From Clostridiales bacterium (GTDB lineage: Bacteria > Bacillota > Clostridia > Christensenellales > Aristaeellaceae): a stretch of DNA of 15,379 bases. Positions 7,951 to 15,218 of this stretch are shown here, piece after piece. The stretch covers positions 1-15,379 of the forward strand of contig JALFHA010000064.1 of NCBI GenBank assembly GCA_022776785.1. The letters are read 5' to 3'. A model generated the notes under the pieces. The model was not told the origin of the DNA and made no database searches. It worked only from the letters and a program-made list of their open reading frames with translations. Each line of letters begins with the position of its first letter. Position 1 is the stretch's first letter. Made by a program: the position numbers and the translations under genes.

Positions 7951-8032
7951 GCCCTGCAAATCCTCCTGCAAAGCTCCGACCTTGGCCGCCAAGCAACGGA
8001 CTATACAGCATTTCGGAGGGCTTGCAGCCCTC
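7951..8032 (-). repeat. Inverted copy of a structured intergenic repeat (copy 3)
   Basis: Read on the minus strand, 8019-7967 aligns without gaps to 15233-15285 at the right edge, with 39 of 53 positions identical by hand count. Shared blocks include CGAAATGCTG, CCGTTGCTT and GCTTTGCA. Just upstream in that orientation is a perfect hairpin, GAGGGC/GCCCTC with a 5-nt loop (plus-strand 8016-8032), in roughly the place where the other copies carry their first hairpin. A second local palindrome, CTTGGC-c-GCCAAG, lies at 7981-7993. The outer TTGC/GCAG pairing seen in the other copies is kept. The element abuts the thpR stop codon. The repeat itself is clear; its mechanism is unknown. Confidence 0.65.
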
Positions 8033-8070
8033 TTCCTGCCGGTTTTGACGGAACTTTGTAAAAAACTGTC

Positions 8071-8099
8071 TTGACAAATGTTACAAGTCGTAATAAACT
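8071..8099 (+). promoter_or_regulatory. Promoter of the four-repeat PG-binding protein gene
   Basis: Perfect -35 TTGACA (8071-8076), 17-bp spacer, -10 TAAACT (8094-8099), in a markedly AT-rich stretch (8050-8110). It starts a new unit after thpR. Confidence 0.72.
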
Positions 8100-8118
8100 A
8101 TTAACATAGTTGAGACGA

Positions 8119-8140
8119 AAGGAGACGCATGTCCACATGA
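8119..8140 (+). promoter_or_regulatory. Ribosome binding site with three-codon mini-ORF overlapping the next start
   Basis: AAGGAG (8119-8124) is 12 nt from the ATG at 8137 but only 4 nt from another ATG at 8129. That nearer start reads ATG TCC ACA TGA and stops within an ATGA overlap on the true start. The arrangement may be chance, or may place the gene under termination-reinitiation. The real start at 8137 is fixed by the signal peptide. Confidence 0.35.
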
Positions 8141-9723
8141 AATTCGTTGCGTCAAAGAAAATATGGATGATTGCCGCCGCCGTGCTGCTCTCGGCCGCGT
8201 GTGCTGTGGCCTGCGCCCAAAGCTATTCGCTGGGCGACGAGGCCGATGAAATTGCCACCATCCAGACGGCGCTCAAGCAGCTTAAGCTCTATACAGGCGA
8301 GATCACCGGCCACTTCGGCAGCAAAACGCAGGAGGCCGTTCAGAAATTTCAGAAGCGCTACGCGCTCAATGCCGACGGCATTGCGGGCGAGGAAACCATC
8401 AAGGCGCTCTATGAGGCAGCGGGCGTCAGTTCCTCCGGCTCGTCCTCCTCGTCCGGCTCCTCGTCCTCCTCGAGCAGCCTGCTGCGCTACGACAGCCAGG
8501 GCGAGGCGGTGCGCAAACTCCAGCAGGATCTGACGACGCTGGGCTACTACAACGGCACCATCAGCGGCCATTTCGGCTCCAAGACGGAGGCCGCCGTCAT
8601 GAACTTCCAGAAGAAGAACGGCCTGACCGCCGACGGCGTTGCCGGCACGAAGACGCTTGAAAAGATCGCTGCCGCGCTGAGCGGCTCCTCGTCCTCCTCC
8701 AGCTCTTCCTCTTCCTCTTCTTCCTCCTCATCCTCCGGCTCCACGCTGCTCAAGTACGGCACCAAGAGCGATGAGGTGCGCACCCTCCAGCAGAACCTCA
8801 AGGCTCTGGGCTACTACTCCGGCTCCATCACCGGCAATTTCGGTTCTCTGACAAAGGAGGCCGTCTACAACTTCCAGAAGTCCACCGGCCTGACCGCCGA
8901 CGGCGTCGCCGGCGCGAAGACACTCGCCATGATTTCCAGCAAGCTCGCGGGCGGCAGCTCGTCGTCCTCGGGCTCCTCTTCCGGGTCCTCGTCCTCCTCT
9001 TCGTCCTCGTCCACGCAGCTTGACACCAGCGTGACGCTCCAGCTCAACTCCAAGGGCGACGAGGTGCTCAAGCTCCAGAAGATGCTGACCAAGCTCGGCT
9101 ACTACAGCGGCAGCCAGACCGGCAACTTCGGCGAAAAGACGCAGGCGGCCGTCATCTCCTTCCAGTCCTCCAAGGGCCTGACCGCGGACGGCATCGCCGG
9201 CAAGAGGACGCTCGCCGCCATCAACGCGGACTATGCAAGCGGCACCACGGCAGGCAGCGGCTCGTCCGGCAGCTCCTCCTCCGGCACGAGCGTAAAGGCC
9301 TCCAGCGTCATTTACGAAAACTTCTACTCCTGGCGGCGCAACTATGAGAACGGCGAATACTGCACGGTGTACGATTTCTCTACCGGCTACTCGTGGCGGC
9401 TGCGCATCATGACCAAGGATGCGCATATGGACGCGGAGCCCGCCACCGCCGAGGACACGGCCATCATGCTCAAGGCCTTCGGCAACAAGACGACGTGGAC
9501 GCCCAAGGTCGTCTGGGTCACCTTCTCCGACGGCAAAACCTACATCGGCTCCACCCACGACGTGCCGCACTCCCCGCAGCACCTGACCAACAACAACTTC
9601 AGCGGCCACCTCTGCGTCCACTTCCCGATTTCCATGGATGCGGCGAAGGCCATCGGCCCGTATGCCACCAGCCACCAGGAGGCCATCCTCGAGGGCTGGG
9701 AGGCCACGCAGAAGATGAAGTAA
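8137..9723 (+). CDS. Secreted protein with four PG_binding_1 repeats, Ser linkers and a C-terminal His/Cys-rich domain
   Basis: 528 aa. The N terminus is a signal peptide (KK, hydrophobic 9-25, likely cleavage after ACA at 25-27; no proper lipobox). Four peptidoglycan-binding repeats follow, at about 29-94, 115-182, 204-272 and 299-366, each with LQxxLxxLGYY.G..tG.FG, F(Q)K and (L/N)TADG(V/I)AG signatures. Ser/Gly linkers separate them, one with 17 consecutive Ser codons. The last 140 residues form a separate domain: DAHMDAEPATAEDTA (428-442), then HDVPH (474-478), NNNF (485-488), GHLCVHF (490-496) and TSHQ (511-514). From memory this resembles a domain in clostridial secreted proteins with HADxEPLTxxDTA, NNFxGHxCIHF and HQ motifs; I know no function for it. 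It has its own promoter and its own terminator (9736-9767). Role inferred: wall-bound extracellular enzyme or binder. Confidence 0.85.
   Translation: MKFVASKKIWMIAAAVLLSAACAVACAQSYSLGDEADEIATIQTALKQLKLYTGEITGHFGSKTQEAVQKFQKRYALNADGIAGEETIKALYEAAGVSSSGSSSSSGSSSSSSSLLRYDSQGEAVRKLQQDLTTLGYYNGTISGHFGSKTEAAVMNFQKKNGLTADGVAGTKTLEKIAAALSGSSSSSSSSSSSSSSSSSGSTLLKYGTKSDEVRTLQQNLKALGYYSGSITGNFGSLTKEAVYNFQKSTGLTADGVAGAKTLAMISSKLAGGSSSSSGSSSGSSSSSSSSSTQLDTSVTLQLNSKGDEVLKLQKMLTKLGYYSGSQTGNFGEKTQAAVISFQSSKGLTADGIAGKRTLAAINADYASGTTAGSGSSGSSSSGTSVKASSVIYENFYSWRRNYENGEYCTVYDFSTGYSWRLRIMTKDAHMDAEPATAEDTAIMLKAFGNKTTWTPKVVWVTFSDGKTYIGSTHDVPHSPQHLTNNNFSGHLCVHFPISMDAAKAIGPYATSHQEAILEGWEATQKMK
8686..8736 (+). repeat. 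Run of 17 serine codons between PG-binding repeats 2 and 3
   Basis: Low-complexity pyrimidine-rich stretch of TCC/TCT/TCG/TCA/AGC codons encoding 17 Ser. The codons are mixed rather than a single repeated triplet, so selection on the protein linker is a better explanation than pure slippage. Shorter Ser/Gly linkers lie at about 8428-8478 and 8947-9012. Confidence 0.8.
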
Positions 9724-9735
9724 TTCGCGCAAACG

Positions 9736-9767
9736 ACAGCGCCCGGGATTTCCGGACGCTGTTTTTT
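9736..9767 (+). terminator. Rho-independent terminator
   Basis: Stem ACAGCG (9736-9741) pairs with CGCTGT (9757-9762), and CCGG (9743-9746) pairs with CCGG (9752-9755), with one C/A mismatch between the two helices and a short loop. A run of six T follows (9762-9767). It begins 12 nt after the stop of the PG-binding protein gene and separates it from the L,D-transpeptidase gene. Confidence 0.85.
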
Positions 9768-9796
9768 CTCGCCCGATAGTCAGCCAGCCGCCGCTG

Positions 9797-9805
9797 TGGT
9801 ATAAT
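9797..9805 (+). promoter_or_regulatory. Extended -10 promoter of the L,D-transpeptidase gene
   Basis: TGGTATAAT: a perfect -10 TATAAT (9800-9805) with the TG extension. The -35 region is weak (TAGTCA about 17 bp upstream). It lies just downstream of the terminator, so the gene has an independent transcript. Confidence 0.65.
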
Positions 9806-9853
9806 GGCAGTCAATACACCGCCCCGCAGCGCATGTTTTCACAGGAGGTTTTC

Positions 9854-11458
9854 ATGAAACGCTTTCTCGCCCTGATGCTCGCCCTTCTCGCCTTCACGGC
9901 GGCGCTTCCCTGCGCCGCGCCCGCGGAGACGATCCTCTGGGAGGATGAAAACGGGCAGGTCATCCGCGGCGACGACGGCAGCATCGGCTTTGCCCCCGCC
10001 GCCTCGCCTGAGCCGGTGCAGGAGCCGACACCCACGCCCTCGCCGGAGGTGACGGCCACGCCGCGCCCCGCGCCCGGCGGCACGCTGCAATACGGCGATT
10101 CCAGCGAGGATGTGCTCGCCGCACAGGAGCAGCTCACCGCGCTGGGCTACTATCACGGCACATGCTCGGGGCGCTTTCTCGAGGGGACGCAGAGCGCCGT
10201 TCGCCGCTTCCAGCAGCTCAACAATCTCCCGCAGACGGGCAAGCTCGACGCCGCGACGTGGATCGTGCTCTTTTCCGAGGCCGCCATCGCCCGCGACGGC
10301 AGCACGCCGCTGGCCACTCCTTCGCCCGTGCCCGAGGCGACGCCCTTTTCCTTCGCCCGCACGCTGCAATACGGCGACTCCGGCGACGACGTTGCGGCGC
10401 TTCAGGCCCGCCTGTCCGAGCTGGGCTTCTATGAGGCCAAGGTCTCCGGCGGCTTTTACAAGGTGACGCGCAGCGCCGTCAAGGCGTTCCAGACGCACAA
10501 CGGCCTTTTGGCCGACGGCGTAGCCGGGCGGCAGACGCAGGAGCTGCTCTTCTCGGAAGCCGCTCTGCCCGCCAGCGCCGAACCGCTGCCCTCGCCCACG
10601 CCGGAGCCGACGAAATACACGCTCATGGTGGATGTGTCCAACCAGATCACCCGCGCCTATACCTACGATGAAAGCGGCGAATACACCGTGCTCGTGCGCG
10701 AGATGATCTGCTCCACGGGCACAAGGAGCAATCCCACGCCGCTGGGCACGACCATCATGCCCAGCAAGCGCGCGCGATGGGGCTATTTCCCGACGTGGGA
10801 TTCCCACGCGCAGTATCTGACGCGCATCGACTCAGCCAACGCCTTCCACTCCGTGCTCTATTCCGCGCCGGACGAAAGCACGCTGTCCGTCAAATCCTTC
10901 GATGCGCTGGGCACGCCCGCCTCGCACGGCTGCGTGCGCCTGCTGGTGTCCGACGCGAAGTGGATCTACGACAACTGCAAGGCCGGGACGATCATCACCG
11001 TCTACGAGGGCGAATATGACCCCGAATACACAATGACCCTCAAGCCGACGCTCAACTCCGGCACCCTGCGCGAAAACCCGCTTCCCGAGCCCACGCCCAC
11101 CCCGACCTACGCGCGCGAGAATTTTCCGACCAGCTACCGCACGCTCTCGCGCGGCAAGACGGGCGAGGACGTGTTCATGGTGCAGTGCCGACTGGCCGAG
11201 CTGGGCTACTACACCGGGACGATCACGGGCGGCTACTACGGCGGCACCATCGCGGCCGTGGAAGCCTTTCAGCGCAACCACGGTCTGAGCGTGGACGGCG
11301 CCGCAGGCCAGCAGACGCAGGCGCTGCTCTTCTCCGAGGCGCTCGACCCGACGCCTGCCGCCCCGCCCGAGGCGACGCCGACGCCCGAGGCAACCCCCAC
11401 GCCCGCCCCGACGGGGGAGCCGGAGCTTACACCGCCCATCCCGCAGAACGTCGGCTGA
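9854..11458 (+). CDS. Secreted L,D-transpeptidase (YkuD) with three PG_binding_1 modules
   Basis: 534 aa. Signal peptide MKRF plus a hydrophobic run to about residue 20, cleavage near AAPA (21-24). Domain order: PG-binding (77-145), PG-binding (170-237), YkuD catalytic domain (about 254-385), PG-binding (430-496), joined by Pro/Thr/Glu-rich linkers with a Pro-rich tail. The catalytic motif SHGCVR is at 357-362, with nucleophile Cys360 and His358; PLGTT (296-300) is the usual upstream block. Such enzymes form 3-3 cross-links or attach proteins to meso-Dap-containing peptidoglycan outside the membrane. AGGAGG (9843-9848) is 5 nt before ATG 9854; the ATG at 9833 lies upstream of that site. A PG-binding module after the catalytic domain, as well as two before it, is a less common layout. 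The preceding gene shares the PG-binding modules but lacks the YkuD domain. Confidence 0.93.
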   Translation: MKRFLALMLALLAFTAALPCAAPAETILWEDENGQVIRGDDGSIGFAPAASPEPVQEPTPTPSPEVTATPRPAPGGTLQYGDSSEDVLAAQEQLTALGYYHGTCSGRFLEGTQSAVRRFQQLNNLPQTGKLDAATWIVLFSEAAIARDGSTPLATPSPVPEATPFSFARTLQYGDSGDDVAALQARLSELGFYEAKVSGGFYKVTRSAVKAFQTHNGLLADGVAGRQTQELLFSEAALPASAEPLPSPTPEPTKYTLMVDVSNQITRAYTYDESGEYTVLVREMICSTGTRSNPTPLGTTIMPSKRARWGYFPTWDSHAQYLTRIDSANAFHSVLYSAPDESTLSVKSFDALGTPASHGCVRLLVSDAKWIYDNCKAGTIITVYEGEYDPEYTMTLKPTLNSGTLRENPLPEPTPTPTYARENFPTSYRTLSRGKTGEDVFMVQCRLAELGYYTGTITGGYYGGTIAAVEAFQRNHGLSVDGAAGQQTQALLFSEALDPTPAAPPEATPTPEATPTPAPTGEPELTPPIPQNVG

Positions 11459-11512
11459 GACTTTGCGGACAATCCGTCACGAAATCCGCGCGCACTCAGC
11501 CCCTCTGCTTTC

Positions 11513-11541
11513 TTGCCAAGCGGACACGCATCCTGTATAAT
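11513..11541 (+). promoter_or_regulatory. Promoter of the SGNH-MBOAT-SGNH operon
   Basis: -35 TTGCCA (11513-11518), 17-bp spacer, perfect -10 TATAAT (11536-11541). Transcription would start near 11548, leaving a leader of about 35 nt. No promoter was found at the two later gene junctions, so it probably drives all three genes. Confidence 0.8.
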
Positions 11542-11582
11542 AAAGAGGCATTCAACCCACCCTGTCCGAAAGGAGCCCTTCC

Positions 11583-12653
11583 GTGACCCGAAAACAATGG
11601 ACCTGCCTCGCGCTGACGCTGCTTGCAGGCGCGCTGGCGCTGATCGTCGGCGCAGTCGTCGTCATCGATCCGTTTGAGGTCTATCATCAGGCGACGGCCT
11701 TCATTCCGCCCATCACCAACGGAACGCAGATTTATTCCAACGCCGGAATCGCCAAAAATTACGAATACGACAGCGTGGTGATCGGCTCCTCCATGACCGA
11801 GAATTTCCGGCCCAGCCAGCTCGACAGCCTGCTAGGCGGGCAGTTTGTCAAGCTGTGCATCAACGCCGGCACCCCCTACAATCACCGGCAGATGATGGAT
11901 CTGGCCTTCGGCACGCACGACATCCAGCGCGTCGTATACGGTCTGGACCCGGAGGCGTTCACCTACTTCTACACCCAGCCCAAGTGCGAGATGCCGGATT
12001 ATCTCTACGACAGCAATCTCTTTAACGACGTGCGCTACTGGTTCAACGAAAGCGTGCTCGCCCGCTACATTCCCAAATGCCTGAAGGCGCTGGGCCAGCA
12101 CGACGAAGGCCAGCGCGACACCATGTACGCGTGGGGCGACCTGTACGAATACGGCCTTGACGCCATGCTGGCGGGCATCGACCTGACGGTCGGGCGCACC
12201 GGGCAGCAGGACGCCCGCAACGACACGCCCGTGCTCGCTCAAGCCTCGCTGCTGAACATGGAGCATAACGTCCTCCCCCTGATCGAGGCCCATCCGGAGA
12301 CGGACTTCATCTTCTTTCTGCCGCCGTATTCCGCGGTGCGCTGGTTCCAGTTCTATGCCGGCGGCACGCTCGCCTATCATCTCAACCAGAAGGAAGCCAT
12401 CATCGACGCGCTGCTCGCCTATGACAACGTGAGCGTATACGACTTTCAGGCTGTGACGGACTGGATCACCAATCCCGACAATTACATCGACTCCAGCCAT
12501 TACGGCCCGTGGATTAACGACGCGATGGCCGAAGCCTTTGCGCGCGGCGAATACCGCGTCACCTCCGTCGCCGAGGTGCAGGCAAACGACGCGGAGATCG
12601 AGCGCCTCGTGCTGGCCATCGCCGACGCCGGCTGCTGGCCCGACGAATTCTGA
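11583..12653 (+). CDS. Membrane-anchored SGNH-like protein A, MBOAT partner
   Basis: 356 aa. One N-terminal membrane segment (about 7-28) precedes a predicted extracellular domain. An SGNH-type nucleophile block G68-S-S70-MTENF and a late DxxH block D303-S-S-H306-YG match the Ser and Asp/His ends of the SGNH hydrolase triad; AGTPYN (95-100) and FLPPYS (245-250) are intermediate conserved blocks. DltD, AlgX/AlgJ and PatB-like proteins use this fold to pass an acyl group handed over by an MBOAT channel, and the next gene is such an MBOAT. It starts with GTG 11583, 7 nt after AAAGGAG (11569-11575). It is a clear paralogue of the gene at 14154: 66 of the first 120 positions are identical without gaps by hand count. 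Role as acyl transferase is inferred from motifs and position; donor and acceptor are unknown. Confidence 0.75.
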   Translation: MTRKQWTCLALTLLAGALALIVGAVVVIDPFEVYHQATAFIPPITNGTQIYSNAGIAKNYEYDSVVIGSSMTENFRPSQLDSLLGGQFVKLCINAGTPYNHRQMMDLAFGTHDIQRVVYGLDPEAFTYFYTQPKCEMPDYLYDSNLFNDVRYWFNESVLARYIPKCLKALGQHDEGQRDTMYAWGDLYEYGLDAMLAGIDLTVGRTGQQDARNDTPVLAQASLLNMEHNVLPLIEAHPETDFIFFLPPYSAVRWFQFYAGGTLAYHLNQKEAIIDALLAYDNVSVYDFQAVTDWITNPDNYIDSSHYGPWINDAMAEAFARGEYRVTSVAEVQANDAEIERLVLAIADAGCWPDEF

Positions 12654-12694
12654 CGCGCATCCCATCCAATCCGACCCCGAAGGAGACAACCGTC

Positions 12695-14128
12695 ATGCTC
12701 TTCAACTCCTACATTTTCATGCTGGCCTTCCTGCCGCTGACGCTGCTGGGCTATTTCCTGCTCGGCCGTCTGCCGGAGCGCATTCCCGTCAACAAGCTCT
12801 TTCTCGTGCTGGCGTCCTTCGTCTTCTACGGCTACAACAATCCGCGCTATGTGCCCATCATCGTGCTGAGCATCCTCGTCAACTACGCGCTCAGCCAGGG
12901 GATGCTCGCCGCCCGGCGCAAAGCCGTCCGCCTGCCGCTGATGCTGCTGGGCCTCGCGCTCAACCTCGGCGTGCTGTTCTACTTCAAGTATCACGACTTC
13001 TTCTTTGACAGCCTGAACAGCGCGTTCGGCCTGAGCCTGCGGCTCAACCGTGTGGCGCTGCCGCTGGGCATCTCGTTTTTCACCTTCCAGCAGCTCTCCT
13101 ATGTCATCGACAGCTACCGGCGCACCGTTCCGCGCTACAACATCCTCGACTATGCGCTGTTTGTCACCTTCTTCCCCCAGCTCATCGCCGGGCCGATCGT
13201 GCTGCACAGCGAGGTCGTGCCGCAGTTTGCGGATCCCAGGAACCGCCGCTTTAGCTTTGACAACTTCGCACCCGGCCTGTATGCCTTCGCGCTGGGCCTG
13301 TTCAAGAAGGTCATCGTCGCCGATACATTCGCCGCGGCGGTGGACGCGGGCTTTGCGGCAGCCGCCACGCTCAACACGGCGGAGGCATGGTTCGTCGCCG
13401 TGGGCTATACGCTCCAGCTCTACTTCGATTTCTCCGGCTACTGCGACATGGCGACGGGCGTGGGCCTGATGTTCAACATCAGGCTGCCCATCAACTTCAA
13501 TTCGCCCTACAAGAGTCTGAGCATCCGCGAGTTCTGGCAGCGCTGGCATGTCACGCTCTCCCGCTTTCTGACGACCTATGTCTACTTCCCGCTCGGCGGC
13601 AGCCGCAAGGGGCTGGCCCGCACCTGTGTCAACCTGATGATCGTGTTCCTCGCCAGCGGCCTGTGGCACGGCGCGGGCTGGCTCTTCCTGCTCTGGGGCC
13701 TGATGCACGGCGCGGCGAGCGTGCTCTACCGCATCTTCCGCAGGCAGTACGACGCGCTGCACCCAGCGCTGCAATGGCTGCTGACCTTCGGCTTTGTGGT
13801 CGTAGCATGGGTGTTCTTCCGCGCCACAGCGCTGGGTGACGCGCTGGCTATCGTCAAATCCATGTTCATGATGGACTTCGGCCCGCTGCGCGAGGAGCTG
13901 ACCTCCGCCTTCGCGCTGCCCGGCGGCTTCCACCCCGGCTACAACGCGCTGTACATGATGGTCTGGTACGCGCTCTCGCTCTTTGCCTGCCTCGGCCTTC
14001 GCAACACCTACGAAAAGGCCATGGACTTCAAACCCACGCTGGCAAACGCCGCGCTGACCGTGCTGCTCATCCTCTACTGCACGCTCTCGCTGTCCAAGGT
14101 CAGCGTCTTCCTGTACTTCAACTTCTGA
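12695..14128 (+). CDS. MBOAT-family O-acyltransferase (AlgI/DltB-like)
   Basis: 477-aa polytopic membrane protein. Recognisable blocks: LPLGISFFTFQ (122-132), FFPQLIAGPI (159-168), FDFSGYCDMA (244-253), FWQRWHVTLSRF (280-291) with YVYFPLGGSRKG (295-306), and the catalytic-His block LWHGAGW (323-329, His325). Length and motif order match AlgI, PatA and DltB, which pass an acyl group across the membrane to an extracellular SGNH-type partner. The C terminus ends F-L-Y-F-N-F (472-477), resembling the FxYxxF-type tail described for DltX and some MBOATs. AAGGAG (12680-12685) lies 9 nt before ATG 12695. It is 41 nt after SGNH protein A and 25 nt before SGNH protein B, so it sits centrally in the operon. 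No dltA/dltC or polysaccharide synthase is in the window, so calling it DltB or AlgI would be unjustified. Confidence 0.93.
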   Translation: MLFNSYIFMLAFLPLTLLGYFLLGRLPERIPVNKLFLVLASFVFYGYNNPRYVPIIVLSILVNYALSQGMLAARRKAVRLPLMLLGLALNLGVLFYFKYHDFFFDSLNSAFGLSLRLNRVALPLGISFFTFQQLSYVIDSYRRTVPRYNILDYALFVTFFPQLIAGPIVLHSEVVPQFADPRNRRFSFDNFAPGLYAFALGLFKKVIVADTFAAAVDAGFAAAATLNTAEAWFVAVGYTLQLYFDFSGYCDMATGVGLMFNIRLPINFNSPYKSLSIREFWQRWHVTLSRFLTTYVYFPLGGSRKGLARTCVNLMIVFLASGLWHGAGWLFLLWGLMHGAASVLYRIFRRQYDALHPALQWLLTFGFVVVAWVFFRATALGDALAIVKSMFMMDFGPLREELTSAFALPGGFHPGYNALYMMVWYALSLFACLGLRNTYEKAMDFKPTLANAALTVLLILYCTLSLSKVSVFLYFNF

Positions 14129-14153
14129 CGCGCCGCATCGACTGTGAAACGAC

Positions 14154-15218
14154 ATGAAAAGAAAGACATGGGCCATTCTGAGCCTGACCGCTCTGGGGCT
14201 GGCCGTGACGCTGATCTGCGCGACGGTCATCCTCATTGATCCCTTCCAGATCTACCGCAGGGCGAAGCTCTGCATGCCGCCGCTTGACAAGACCACGCAG
14301 GTCTACGCCAACGCGGGCGTAGCGCGCCAGTACGACTACGACAGCGCCATCGTCGGCACATCCGTGACAGAGAACTTCCGCCCCACGCGGATGGACGCTC
14401 TGCTGGGCGGGCGCTTCATCAAGCTGTGCACCTCCGCGGGCACAGCCTACAACCACGCGCTGCTGATGGATCTCGCCTTCCGCACGCACGACATGCGCCG
14501 CATCGTCTACGGGCTGGATGTGTATTCCTTCACCGGTCACCTCGACGAGACGGGCAGCGAGGTGCCCTTCTATCTCTATGACGACTGCCTGCTCAACGAC
14601 GTGCAGTACTGGCTCAACCGCTCCGTGCTGGGCAGCTTCCTGCCGCGCTGCCTGCGCGCATGGGGCACGCAGCAGGACGACAGCGTGCGCGACAGCATGT
14701 ACTGCTGGGCCGGTCAGGATGAATACGGCCCGGCCATGCTCTACAGCGCCGTCTTTGCCCCGCCTCAGAGCGTGCGCAGCGCGGACGCCTTTGTGCAGGC
14801 CGCACAGGCCAATCTGAATGCGCATCTTCTCCCCTACATCGAGGCGCACCCGGAAACGCAGTTTGACATCTTCTTCCCGCCCTACTCAGCCGCAGAATGG
14901 TCGAACATGGCCAGCAAGGGCACGCTTGAGGCCATGCTGACGCTGCGCGGCGTATGCTATGACGCGCTGTGCGGCTACGCCAACGTGACTGTCTATGACT
15001 TCTCCGCGCGCGAGGAATGGGTGACGGACATCTTCAACTACAAGGACACCCTGCATTACGGCCAGTGGATCAACGATGCCATCACCGATGCCATCGCCGC
15101 GGGCGAGAACATCGTCACCGACCGCGCGCAGCTTGACGCGGCCACTGCGCAGCTTCGCGCGTGGGCCGACGCGCTCATGCAGGCCGGGGACTGGATTTTC
15201 CCCATCGAACCGGCATGA
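14154..15218 (+). CDS. Membrane-anchored SGNH-like protein B, paralogue of the gene at 11583
   Basis: 354 aa with the same plan as protein A: a membrane segment (about 6-28), nucleophile block G68-T-S70-VTENF, AGTAYN (95-100), FPPYS (241-245) and late block D298-T-L-H301-YG. The candidate catalytic Ser, Asp and His are all retained, so it looks active rather than a decaying duplicate. Divergence from A is greatest in the middle (about 185-225), where the sequences need gaps; that is a candidate region for different acceptor specificity. It starts 25 nt after the MBOAT stop with no good Shine-Dalgarno (GTGAAACGAC precedes ATG 14154), so translation may depend on coupling to the MBOAT gene. Its stop codon TGA (15216-15218) lies in the loop of the first hairpin of the repeat at 15208. 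Function inferred as for protein A. Confidence 0.75.
   Translation: MKRKTWAILSLTALGLAVTLICATVILIDPFQIYRRAKLCMPPLDKTTQVYANAGVARQYDYDSAIVGTSVTENFRPTRMDALLGGRFIKLCTSAGTAYNHALLMDLAFRTHDMRRIVYGLDVYSFTGHLDETGSEVPFYLYDDCLLNDVQYWLNRSVLGSFLPRCLRAWGTQQDDSVRDSMYCWAGQDEYGPAMLYSAVFAPPQSVRSADAFVQAAQANLNAHLLPYIEAHPETQFDIFFPPYSAAEWSNMASKGTLEAMLTLRGVCYDALCGYANVTVYDFSAREEWVTDIFNYKDTLHYGQWINDAITDAIAAGENIVTDRAQLDAATAQLRAWADALMQAGDWIFPIEPA

Noticed and set aside
8016..8032. GAGGGC/GCCCTC hairpin after thpR as an intrinsic terminator
   Set aside because: No continuous T run follows, and the hairpin belongs to the repeat element in inverted orientation. It could still help end thpR transcripts, but this is not supported.
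8060..8100. WalR (YycF)-like box TGTTAC near the promoter of the PG-binding protein gene
   Set aside because: The second half-site at the required 5-nt spacing does not match TGTWAH; one 6-mer in AT-rich DNA is not evidence.
8425..9300. Ser-codon tracts as a microsatellite or phase-variation tract
   Set aside because: Codons are mixed, lengths are in-frame linkers between folded repeats and no pure short-unit repeat is long enough to suggest slippage.
12695..14128. Naming the MBOAT gene dltB or algI
   Set aside because: No dltA/dltC, alginate or other polymer genes are present, and the family is too broad to fix the substrate from sequence alone.
12500..14236. 578-aa minus-strand open frame opposite the MBOAT gene
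   Set aside because: Translation is His/Glu/Val/Gln-rich without domains, the antisense pattern of a hydrophobic membrane protein gene.
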